Shown here: one piece after another, positions 32,199 through 40,244 of the stretch | How positions within the stretch are numbered: the stretch's first letter is position 1 | How the letters are laid out: every line of letters begins with the position of its first letter | Source of the DNA: Actinokineospora spheciospongiae | GTDB taxonomy: Bacteria; Actinomycetota; Actinomycetes; Mycobacteriales; Pseudonocardiaceae | Reading direction: 5' to 3' | DNA length: 64,000 nt | NCBI RefSeq assembly: GCF_000564855.1 | Contig: NZ_AYXG01000081.1 | Coordinates: 48,983 to 112,982, forward strand | Notes under the pieces: model-generated | The model's input: the letters and a program-made list of their open reading frames with translations, nothing else | Told to the model about the DNA's origin: nothing | The model's database searches: none | Position numbers and translations under genes: made by a program

Positions 32199-32930
32199 GT
32201 GACAGCGCCCCCGTTCCGGCTCGGCTACGTCCCGGGCGTGATCCCGGGCAAGTGGGTGCGGACCTGGAACGACCGCTTCCCCGAGGCGCCGCTCACCCTC
32301 GTCCAGGTCCCCGCCGCCGACGCCGAGGCCCTGATCCGCGACCGCGCCGCCGACGCGGCCCTGCTGCGGCTGCCGATCGACCGCACCGGCCTGCACGCCA
32401 TCCCCCTCTACACGGAGACGACGGTCGTGGTGTTCCCCAAGGACCACCTCCTGGCCGCAACGGACGAGGCGTCCACCGAGGACCTGACCGACAGCGTCGT
32501 CCTGCACCCCCTGGACGACACCCTCGACTGGGACCGCCCCCCGGGCGAGGAAGCCTTCGAGCGCCCGGCCACCACCGGGGACGCGATCGAACTGGTCGCG
32601 GCGGGCGTGGGCCTGCTCGTAGTCCCCCAATCCCTGGCCCGGCTGCACCACCGCAAGGACCTCACCTACCGCCCCCTGACCGACGCCCCGGAATCCCGGG
32701 TCGCCCTGTCCTGGCCGGAGGACGAGACGACCGACGCGGTGGAGGAGTTCATCGGCATCATCCGCGGCCGCACCGGCAACAGCACCCGGGGCCGCACGCC
32801 GACACCACCGGAACCCAAGCGCCCGGACAGCACCCCCCGCAAGCCCGCCAAGCCCAAACCCACCGGCACGGCGAAGCACCGCGGCGGCAACCAGGCGGGC
32901 AAGCGCGGGAAGCCCCGCAAGCGGTCCTAG
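32199..32930 (+). CDS. LysR-type substrate-binding domain protein without HTH
   Basis: 243 residues. The sequence FRLGYVPGVIPGKWVRTWNDRFPEAPLTLVQVPAADAEALIRD ... ETTVVVFPKDHLLAA ... ELVAAGVGLLVVPQSLARL is the periplasmic-binding-like effector domain of LysR regulators, but there is no N-terminal winged helix. The last 45 residues are very basic (PKPTGTAKHRGG, KRGKPRKRS) and could bind nucleic acid or membrane phosphate. Its start is 57 bp from the divergent DUF5997 start. Function unknown; a metabolite-sensing accessory protein is plausible. Confidence 0.82.
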   Translation: MTAPPFRLGYVPGVIPGKWVRTWNDRFPEAPLTLVQVPAADAEALIRDRAADAALLRLPIDRTGLHAIPLYTETTVVVFPKDHLLAATDEASTEDLTDSVVLHPLDDTLDWDRPPGEEAFERPATTGDAIELVAAGVGLLVVPQSLARLHHRKDLTYRPLTDAPESRVALSWPEDETTDAVEEFIGIIRGRTGNSTRGRTPTPPEPKRPDSTPRKPAKPKPTGTAKHRGGNQAGKRGKPRKRS

Positions 32931-33151
32931 GTCAGGGGCGGGAGGGCGCGGACCGGCACGAGCAGGGTGCGGGTGGGTCCGGAATTCCGGCTCCGGAAAC
33001 GACACTCAACGCCCCCACCAGGCACGATGCGCTCCTCAGCACCGGGATTCCGGAGTTCCGAGGTGGAGGGGTCATACCGCCGCACGATGTTCCCGTTCAC
33101 GCTGCGGCGGCTCCCAGCCGGTTCGCGCAGCCCGACCGGAGGAGCATCGAG

Positions 33152-34390
33152 TTGTCGACACCCGACATCCCCACCCGTACCGATCAAACGACCGAGCACA
33201 GGCGCGTGATCACGACGGGCGATCCCGTGGCTGAGCTGTGGCTGTCCCGCCCGGGCATCAAGAGGGTCTTCGCCCCCTGTCCCCACGACCAGGCCGTGAA
33301 CCGCATCCTGGACGTCATCCCCGCGCTGGAGAGCGACTTCCGCGTCCAGGTGGTGCTGGGCGTTCCCGACACCGGGTACCGGTGGTACGGGGTCGAGGAG
33401 CGCGTGCGCGCACTCGGTGGTCTGGTCATCCCCTGGACCCAGGCGGTGCGGACGCGCTTCGACCTGGTGATCGCCGCCTGCAACTGGGGGATCGCGGAAC
33501 TGGACGGGCCGGTGGTCCTGATGCCCCACGGCGCGGGGAGCCTGCGGTCCCGGGTCGGGCACGACGGCGGCTCCGGCGGGCACGGCCTGCACCCGGGAGA
33601 GCTGATGCGCGGTGACCGGGTCATCCCGGCCGCGCTGGCACTGGCGACCGACGACGAGGTGGTCGCGCTGGCGCGCTCTTGCCCGGAGGCGATCCCGCGG
33701 TCGATCGTCGCGGGCGACCCGTCGTTCGACCGCATCCTCGCGGGGGTGCCGTACCGCGGCGCCTACCGGAACGCGCTCGGCGCTCGACCGGGTCAGCGCG
33801 TGGTGGTGGCCACGACGTCCTGGTCGGAGCACTCGCTGTTCGGCAACGACCCGCTGGTGTTCTCCCGGCTGGTCGAGGCACTGCCCACTGAGGACTACCT
33901 GGTGGTGGCCGTGCTGCACCCGTTCATCTGGCGCGGGTACGGCCGCCGACAGGTGCTGGCCTGGTTGGCGGCGGCACGAGCTCGGGGGTTGGTGGTGCTG
34001 CCGCCGGAGGAGGGGTGGCGGGCAGCGCTCGCTGCCGCTGATGTCGTGGTCGGCGACCACGGCTCGGTGCTCCAGTACGCGGCGGCCATCGGGGTGCCGA
34101 CCTTGATGAACACCGGTTCGCTGGTCGACGTGCGACCGGGCAGCACGGCGGACGTCGTGTCCCGCGTCGCATCCCCGCTGCGGCTCGACCGCTCGCTGCA
34201 GGCGCAGGTCGAGCGGGCGCCGGCCGTGCGGGCGAACGAGCCCGACCCCGAGGTGGTCGGACTGATCACCACCCGTCCCGGTGCGGCGCTGGGCATCCTG
34301 CGGCGCACCTTCTACGGGCTCATGGGGCTGTCCGAGCCGACCCACGGCGTACCCGTCTCCCCTGCGCCGAGGCCGAGGCCGATCAGGTGA
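33152..34390 (+). CDS. GT-B fold transferase (CDP-glycerol glycerophosphotransferase-like)
   Basis: 412 residues from TTG 33152, chosen because GGAGGAG (33138-33144) sits 7 bases upstream. The C-terminal half has VVVATTSWSEHSLFG, LVVAVLHPFIW, and GDHGSVLQYAAAIGVPTLM, the nucleotide-sugar/CDP-glycerol binding patterns of TagF/TagB-like and UDP-GlcNAc 2-epimerase-like GT-B folds. The N-terminal half (FAPCPHDQAVNRILDVIPALESDFRVQVV) fits the acceptor domain. No membrane segments. It may act in cell-wall polymer synthesis. It converges on the STAND genes and no partner enzyme is adjacent. The 221-bp leader before it holds a CCGGAATTCCGG palindrome (32979-32990) and nothing coding. Confidence 0.66.
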   Translation: MSTPDIPTRTDQTTEHRRVITTGDPVAELWLSRPGIKRVFAPCPHDQAVNRILDVIPALESDFRVQVVLGVPDTGYRWYGVEERVRALGGLVIPWTQAVRTRFDLVIAACNWGIAELDGPVVLMPHGAGSLRSRVGHDGGSGGHGLHPGELMRGDRVIPAALALATDDEVVALARSCPEAIPRSIVAGDPSFDRILAGVPYRGAYRNALGARPGQRVVVATTSWSEHSLFGNDPLVFSRLVEALPTEDYLVVAVLHPFIWRGYGRRQVLAWLAAARARGLVVLPPEEGWRAALAAADVVVGDHGSVLQYAAAIGVPTLMNTGSLVDVRPGSTADVVSRVASPLRLDRSLQAQVERAPAVRANEPDPEVVGLITTRPGAALGILRRTFYGLMGLSEPTHGVPVSPAPRPRPIR

Positions 34391-34446
34391 CCGGGACCGC
34401 CGGGCGGGTGGGCGGCCGTCGGACGCGAAGCCGCGTTCGCGGACGC

Positions 34447-36585
34447 TCACCCGGCCCGGTGCGCCGGGGGTTCGTCATCCAGGGCGTCCAGCCGGGCGCG
34501 GATGTGCTCGGCCTTCGGGTCGCCCAACGCGGTGTAGGACTCCAGCGCCTCCTGCCAGTGCTCCCTGGCACCGGAGAGGTCGCCTGCGCCGACCTTGACC
34601 TCGGCCAGCTTCTCCAGGACGTGGACCCGCAGCACGAGCGACTCGGCGGCCGGGAGCGACGCCAGCCCCTCCTCCATCTCGACCACGGCCTTCCCGACAG
34701 CACCCTGCGCGGCGTGTGCGGCACCGAGCCCGACGAGGGCTTGGGCGTGGCAGTGGCGATCAGCCAGGGTCGCCGCGATCCGCGCCGATCGCCGGAAGTG
34801 GTCGATGGCGGCGCTGTGCTCACCCTGGTCGACCAAGGCGTACCCCAGGTAGCACAGCAGCAGCGCGACGCCGCGTTGCTGACCGTGCTCTTCGCTGAGG
34901 GCCAGGGAGCGGCGGTAGAGATCCACCGCCTCCGACGTCCGACCACCGCGGTGCGCGGAACTCCCGAGCCCCTCCAACGCCGTCGCCTGCCCCTGCCAGT
35001 CGCCCGTCGAACCGGCCAGGTCGAAGGCCCTGCGGTACAGCGCCACGGCCTCGTCCAAGGCGCCGGTGCGCGTGCGGACGGCGGCGGTCTGCAGGAGGCT
35101 CCGCACCTCGGCGGCGCGGTTGCCGCACCGAGTCGCGGACTCGATCGCGAGGGTGCCCGTCCTCTCCCACTCCCCGTGGTGGCCGCGGTGCAGGAACAAC
35201 CCCCAGAGCGCTTCGTGGAGTTGCCAGACCAGGTCGTCCCACCCCCGGGCGAACGCGGCCTCCGCGCACGCCACCAGGTTCGGCACCTCCCGCTCGAGCC
35301 AGTCCAGGGCGGAGGCGGGGGTGTCGAACCGCGCCGCACCGGGTGCGCCGTACCGCTCACCGAGGTGCGGTCGCAACGGGGTGACCACGCGATCGGCTGC
35401 CACGGCCCGGTCGAGGAACCGGGACACCACCGACCGCAGGGCGCGGGACCTCTCCGACTCCACCTCGTCCCGCTCCGCGCACCGCCGGGCGTGCAGGCGC
35501 AGCAGGTCGTGGAATCGGTAGCGGTCGTACGGCAGGTCGGACACCACGTTCGCGTCGACCAGTGCGTCGAGGAGCCCGTCCGCGTCCGGCGAACCGGTGA
35601 GGGCCGCGACCACGTCGCGGTCGAACTCGGTGCCGGGGTAGAGCCCGAGCAACCTGTAGAGCCTCGCCGCCGCCGGGGGGAGCCAGCGGTAGGACAGGTC
35701 GAAGCACGCCGCGACCGAGAGGAGGTCGTCTTCGGCGGCGAGCGCCCCCAGGCGACGGCGCTCGTCCCCGAGTTCGACCGCCAGGTTCGCGAACCGCGAG
35801 TGCGGTCTGCTGGCCAAGCGGGCCGCGACGACGTGCAGGGCGATCGGTACGCCACCGCAGAGCACGGCGACCTCCCGCGCGGACTCCGGCTCAGCCGCCA
35901 CCCGCTCCGGGCGGACGGCGCGCCGCAGCAGCTCCACCGCCGCGTCCGGCGCCAAGGCTCCGAGCTGGACCACCCGGGCCCCGTCGGCGACCAGGCCGCC
36001 GAGCCTGCGCCTGCTCGTCACCAGCACCGCGCTGTGCCGGGAGGCGGGCAGCAGCGGCCGGACCTGCGCGGTGGAAGCGGCGTCGTCGAGCAGCACCACG
36101 AGCGCCTTGACCGCGGTCAGCGAGCGGTAGAGCGCCGACCGCTGCTCGATGCCGGGTGGGAGGTCCGCGGTCGGCACACCCAAGCCGCGCAACAACCCAC
36201 CGAGCACGTCGACGGGCGCGGTGGCGCCGAGCGGGCCGTGCGCCGACAGGTCCACGTACAACTGCCCGTCGGGGAACCGGTCCGACTCGCCGAGCAACCA
36301 GTGCAGCGCCAACGCGGTCTTGCCCACACCACCGAAGCCGGTAACGACTGCCAGGGCGGGTCCACCCCGGTGGGAATCGTCCGCGAGCGCGGTCGACAGC
36401 TCCCGCACCTCGTCACCCCTGCCGGTGAAGTGCGCCGGGGCCGCAGGGAGTTGACGCGGGACCACGACCGGCGCGGACTGCCGTTGGTGCACGTGGATGC
36501 CCCCGTGCACGGAACCGGCCTGGAGCACCGATCCGCCGACCGGGTGCGACAGCTCGTTGACCACGCGGAGACCCGACCGGTCCAC
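34447..36585 (-). CDS. STAND NTPase (NB-ARC) with TPR repeats and BASS/RHIM-like N-terminal motif
   Basis: 712 residues from GTG 36585, with AGGAGGTG upstream. Residues about 17-33 (VGGSVLQAGSVHGGIHVH) resemble the 'VxQAGxIxGGVxxH' amyloid-signalling-type motif found at the N-terminus of many actinomycete NLR-like proteins. The NTPase has Walker A GFGGVGKTAL, Walker B ALVVLLDDAAS, the arginine-rich VTSRRRL sensor, and the GLP-like loop CGGVPIALHVV. A winged-helix region (FDLSYRWLPPAAARLYRLLGLYPG) and about six TPR-like helical pairs follow. It is a signal-dependent switch protein; the effector partner is unknown. It is the last of three consecutive STAND genes. Confidence 0.83.
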   Translation of the reverse strand: MDRSGLRVVNELSHPVGGSVLQAGSVHGGIHVHQRQSAPVVVPRQLPAAPAHFTGRGDEVRELSTALADDSHRGGPALAVVTGFGGVGKTALALHWLLGESDRFPDGQLYVDLSAHGPLGATAPVDVLGGLLRGLGVPTADLPPGIEQRSALYRSLTAVKALVVLLDDAASTAQVRPLLPASRHSAVLVTSRRRLGGLVADGARVVQLGALAPDAAVELLRRAVRPERVAAEPESAREVAVLCGGVPIALHVVAARLASRPHSRFANLAVELGDERRRLGALAAEDDLLSVAACFDLSYRWLPPAAARLYRLLGLYPGTEFDRDVVAALTGSPDADGLLDALVDANVVSDLPYDRYRFHDLLRLHARRCAERDEVESERSRALRSVVSRFLDRAVAADRVVTPLRPHLGERYGAPGAARFDTPASALDWLEREVPNLVACAEAAFARGWDDLVWQLHEALWGLFLHRGHHGEWERTGTLAIESATRCGNRAAEVRSLLQTAAVRTRTGALDEAVALYRRAFDLAGSTGDWQGQATALEGLGSSAHRGGRTSEAVDLYRRSLALSEEHGQQRGVALLLCYLGYALVDQGEHSAAIDHFRRSARIAATLADRHCHAQALVGLGAAHAAQGAVGKAVVEMEEGLASLPAAESLVLRVHVLEKLAEVKVGAGDLSGAREHWQEALESYTALGDPKAEHIRARLDALDDEPPAHRAG

Positions 36586-36658
36586 GGCACACCTCCTGCT
36601 CAGAACCCCCCAGCTTAGTTGGCTTCCGCGGTGCGCGGCCCTCGCACGTGACGAAGGT

Positions 36659-39600
36659 TCATCCGGTGAGGTCGGCCAGCACCCGCTCGGCCACGAGCAT
36701 GTGGTCGGTCACCAGTTCCGGTGCCTCGCGCCCGACCCGCCGCACGATGTCCACCGCTTCCCGCGCGGCTGTCCGCGCCTCGGTGGCACGACCGAGCCCG
36801 GACAACCCCAGGGCCAGCGTGGTCAGCGCGCCGGAGAGGTACGGTTCCCAACCGGGTTCCTCGGCTGTTGCGGCGCGCAACCCCGCCACCGCCAGCCCAC
36901 CCAGCTCGACGGCCTCCCCGTGACGGCCCAGCCCCGCCAGCAGTCGGCCCACCGTGCCGCACGACACCGCCGTGTGCGCCGCGTACGAGTCGTCCTCCTC
37001 GGACAGCAGCCGCAAGCGCGACCAGGCCTCCTCAGCACGGGCCAGCGCTTCGTCCGCACGGCCGACCTCACCCAGGATGAACGCGAGGTTGTGCAGCGCG
37101 TCGGCGGTGTTCGCCGCGTGGAGGTCGCCCTCGACCTCTTCCACCCCGCGGTAGCGGGTCACGGACTCCTCCGCCGGAGCCACCGCCTCCTGCGGTCTGC
37201 CCGCCTCGGACAGGAACGACGCCTGGTTGTAGAGAGCCATCGCGAGGTTGGGCTCGAACGGTCGGGGGTCGATGGCGGCGAGGTGCCGGTAGTGGGTCAC
37301 AGCCTCCGCGGCCACGTCCACCGCGAGATCCCGTTGCCCGTTGTCCGCCAGCGTCTTGGCCTGGTGGTGCAGCGTCAGCGCCAGGTCGGGTTGGTGGGCG
37401 TCGGGGTCGGTCTCGGCCAAGTCCCGGTAGGTCGTGACCGCCTCGTCGGCGTACCCCGCCGCCTCCCGCCGCTCCCCGAGTGCCGAGCAGGTGACGGAGA
37501 GGTTGTGCAGCGCCCCCGCGAGCTGGGCCAGGAACGGAGCGGAATTGGTTTCGACCAATTCGCGGTAGAGCCGGACGGACTCCTCGGCCGCGGCGAGCGC
37601 ATCGCGTGCCCGCCCCGGGTCGGAGCTCAGGTACGCGGGCAGGTTCTGCAGCGCGTCAGCCAGATCCGGCAGGTGGGCAGCCGGATCGGCCGCGGCCAGT
37701 TCGCGGTAGATGCCCACCGACTCCGCCGCGGCGACGAGCGCCTCGTCGTCCGCACCGAGGTCCGATCGGGAGGCGGCGATGTTGTGCAGCACCTGCGCGA
37801 GAGCCTCCCGGGCGGTGGGCGCGCCCGCGGTCACCAGCGCCCGGAGCACATCGGCGGCCTCCTCCGCGTACTGGAGCGCCTCGGCGTGCGACCCGAGTTC
37901 GGCGAGGGCTTTGGCCAGGCTGTTCAGCGCGTTGGCCAGACCGGGCAGATCCGGTTCGGTGGTTCCGGGCCCGAGCGCCCGGCGGAGGTCGACCGCCTCG
38001 CGCGCGTGCGCCAACGCCTCGCTCCGCCTGCCCGCCCTCGCCGACTGCAGGCTCAGGGTGTTCAACCACGACGCGAGTCGTCGGCGGTGGACCGGGTCCC
38101 GCGCGGTGGCCCGGCGAGCCTCCCCGACGGCGAGCGCGGCGTTGGCCAAGGCCTCCTCGTACTGCCCGGCCCGGTCCAACCGCATCGCGAGGTCGCCGTG
38201 CACCGCGGCGCGCCGGACCGGGTCCGCCTCCGTCGCCAAGCGGTGCTCGGCCAGTCGCCGAGCGACCGCCGCCGCGGCCACGTCCGTGGTCACGTCGCGG
38301 GTCTGCGGGAGCACCGGTTCGACGGCTTCGAGCACGGCGGGATCGAGGTCGGGCAGGTCGGTCAGCCGCGTCGCCGCGGCGCCCCCCGCGACGAGGAGCA
38401 GGTGCGGGTTGGCCAGCAGGAGCGGGTTGAGCAAGCCGGTCGAGAGGTGCGGGTAGCGGTGCGCGGCCTCGGCGAGGACCGTCAACGCGGCGGGGGCCCA
38501 ACTCCGCGCCATCGCCGGGTCCGGGAGCAGGTCGGTGGTCAGCGCCTCCGCCGCGGACACGACGCGGGTGCCCGCGCCCGCGGTGGTGGCGGCCGTGGCC
38601 CAGTCGTCGACCTGCCAGTTGAGCTGTGCGTGGGGGTGACCGGGGGTGGTGAGCGCGACGAGGTCCTCGCCGAGCCGGTCCGGGTGCAGGGGTTCGAACA
38701 CCGTGCGCGGATCGGCGGACGGGTAGCACGCGAGGTGATCGTCGATGAGGTGGTCCGCCGTGCTCGCCGAGTCGGCCAGGTCGGTGCGGCGCAGCGCCAG
38801 GCGGGCGTGCGGGCGCGGCAACGCACCAGCCAGGGTCGCGACGTAGGCGAGCCTGCTCATCACCGGCGGGCGGGTGAAGCCACCGCGGGCGGAGTACAAC
38901 GCGTCCCAGGTGGCGTACTCGCGGCACAGCAGGTAGTCGGCCACGGACACCAGGTCCAGTGGCACCGCGACGTCGCGGTGCCGCGCGTCGACCGCGGCCA
39001 AGGCCGCCATCTGCACCGCCAGGACCTGGGCGTACCCGTCGCGGTCCAGGTCGACCGGCAGCGGCACCTCGGCCGGATCGGCGTCGACCCCGAGCTGCGC
39101 GGCGAAGTGGCCTGCGGCCAGGCGGAACATCGACAGCCGGGCGGCGGGCTCTTCCGTGAGGGAGGCCAGCGGCCACTGCCCGGTGGCGTCGAGGCCGTAC
39201 GCGGTGTCGAGTCGCCCGACCACGGCGGGCCACCAGTTCTTCGCCGTCCGGCCCAGCAGGAGCACCCTGGCTCGGGTGCCCCGACGGCGGGCCAACTGCT
39301 GCAGGGTGCGCACCAACGTGATCAGGTCGTCGGAGGGCCACCGGTCGGCGTAGTCGACCACGGCCAGCACGTCCGCCCCCGGGGCCAGGGGGACAGCGCC
39401 CTCGGTGGCTTCCGGGTCGTTCCCGGAGTCCACCGCCGCCGGGCTGTGCCGGACCTGCCACACCGCCCACTGCCCGCCGCGGTGTTCGGCGGCCACCCGG
39501 TCCGCCAACCGGGTCTTGCCCTGCCCGCCCGCGGCGTGCAGCAGGCGGACCGATGTGTGCTCGGGTTCCGCCAACCACCTCCCCAACGCCACCTGTTCGG

Positions 39601-40162
39601 CGTCTCGACCGGTGAACGGGACGACGGCGAACCTGGGTTGCAGCAGCCGCGACGGCCTGGCCCTGGCCTGTTCCACGGACAGGGCGGGCACCGGGCCGGG
39701 CACGCGTTCGACGTCGAACGGCGAACGGCTGAAGTCGAGCGCCGCGTCACCCGCCGGGCGCTCGATGAGCACCGCACCCTGCAGCACCACCCGCTCGACA
39801 CGAGCCCGGCCACCCGGTTCCCCGCCCCCGGCGCGCGCTCGGCGCGGCTCCGGGCGGACGCGGTCGTGCAGTGCGACCAGCTGATCGTGGTGGGAGAGCA
39901 GGTCCTCTCCGGTGGCCGCCCGGATGACCTCGTCCACGTCCCACGCCGCGAGGCAACGCCGCACGTACGACTCGACGAGCCCACGGTCGGGCACCACCGC
40001 GCCCCCACCGCGTTCGAGCGTCGAGAGCGTGCTCTTGCTGCTCGCGATGTCCGGGGCCAGGGACTCCAGCGTCAGGCCTGCCCGCTTGCGCAGGTCCCGC
40101 AGCCGGGCACCGAACTCGGCCAGTCGCGCCCGCCACGGGTCCCCGCCGGTCGTGTCGTCCAC
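36659..40162 (-). CDS. XRE-HTH / P-loop NTPase / TPR protein (large STAND-like)
   Basis: 1167 residues from GTG 40162. Residues about 14-62 are an XRE helix-turn-helix (FGARLRDLRKRAGLTLESLAPDIASSKSTLSTLERGG). Then comes an NTPase of the 'FTGRDAEQVALGRWL' type with Walker A AGGQGKTRL and Walker B VLAVVDYADRW, a large middle helical region, and from about residue 600 onward some ten TPR repeats of 45-50 residues (for example NALNSLAKALAELGSHAEALQYAEEAADVLRAL). Such proteins couple ligand sensing by the TPRs to ATP-driven oligomerisation and DNA binding. Its Shine-Dalgarno sequence is buried in a predicted hairpin (40173-40196). Regulatory or antiphage roles are both possible. Confidence 0.83.
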   Translation of the reverse strand: MDDTTGGDPWRARLAEFGARLRDLRKRAGLTLESLAPDIASSKSTLSTLERGGGAVVPDRGLVESYVRRCLAAWDVDEVIRAATGEDLLSHHDQLVALHDRVRPEPRRARAGGGEPGGRARVERVVLQGAVLIERPAGDAALDFSRSPFDVERVPGPVPALSVEQARARPSRLLQPRFAVVPFTGRDAEQVALGRWLAEPEHTSVRLLHAAGGQGKTRLADRVAAEHRGGQWAVWQVRHSPAAVDSGNDPEATEGAVPLAPGADVLAVVDYADRWPSDDLITLVRTLQQLARRRGTRARVLLLGRTAKNWWPAVVGRLDTAYGLDATGQWPLASLTEEPAARLSMFRLAAGHFAAQLGVDADPAEVPLPVDLDRDGYAQVLAVQMAALAAVDARHRDVAVPLDLVSVADYLLCREYATWDALYSARGGFTRPPVMSRLAYVATLAGALPRPHARLALRRTDLADSASTADHLIDDHLACYPSADPRTVFEPLHPDRLGEDLVALTTPGHPHAQLNWQVDDWATAATTAGAGTRVVSAAEALTTDLLPDPAMARSWAPAALTVLAEAAHRYPHLSTGLLNPLLLANPHLLLVAGGAAATRLTDLPDLDPAVLEAVEPVLPQTRDVTTDVAAAAVARRLAEHRLATEADPVRRAAVHGDLAMRLDRAGQYEEALANAALAVGEARRATARDPVHRRRLASWLNTLSLQSARAGRRSEALAHAREAVDLRRALGPGTTEPDLPGLANALNSLAKALAELGSHAEALQYAEEAADVLRALVTAGAPTAREALAQVLHNIAASRSDLGADDEALVAAAESVGIYRELAAADPAAHLPDLADALQNLPAYLSSDPGRARDALAAAEESVRLYRELVETNSAPFLAQLAGALHNLSVTCSALGERREAAGYADEAVTTYRDLAETDPDAHQPDLALTLHHQAKTLADNGQRDLAVDVAAEAVTHYRHLAAIDPRPFEPNLAMALYNQASFLSEAGRPQEAVAPAEESVTRYRGVEEVEGDLHAANTADALHNLAFILGEVGRADEALARAEEAWSRLRLLSEEDDSYAAHTAVSCGTVGRLLAGLGRHGEAVELGGLAVAGLRAATAEEPGWEPYLSGALTTLALGLSGLGRATEARTAAREAVDIVRRVGREAPELVTDHMLVAERVLADLTG

Positions 40163-40172
40163 CTGGCAACCC

Positions 40173-40196
40173 CCTCCACGCGTACGAGGGTGGAGG
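40173..40196 (-). promoter_or_regulatory. hairpin sequestering the ribosome binding site of the large STAND gene
   Basis: On the transcript, CCUCCAC pairs with GUGGAGG across a 10-base loop, and the second arm is part of the GGAGGGGG Shine-Dalgarno sequence located 7 bases before GTG 40162. The gene would be poorly translated unless the hairpin is opened, for instance by an upstream ribosome or a trans factor. Confidence 0.5.
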
Positions 40197-40244
40197 TGAT
40201 CCTCGCGCGCCACCCACCCGGCACGGGCCCGGTGGGCACCCCCG

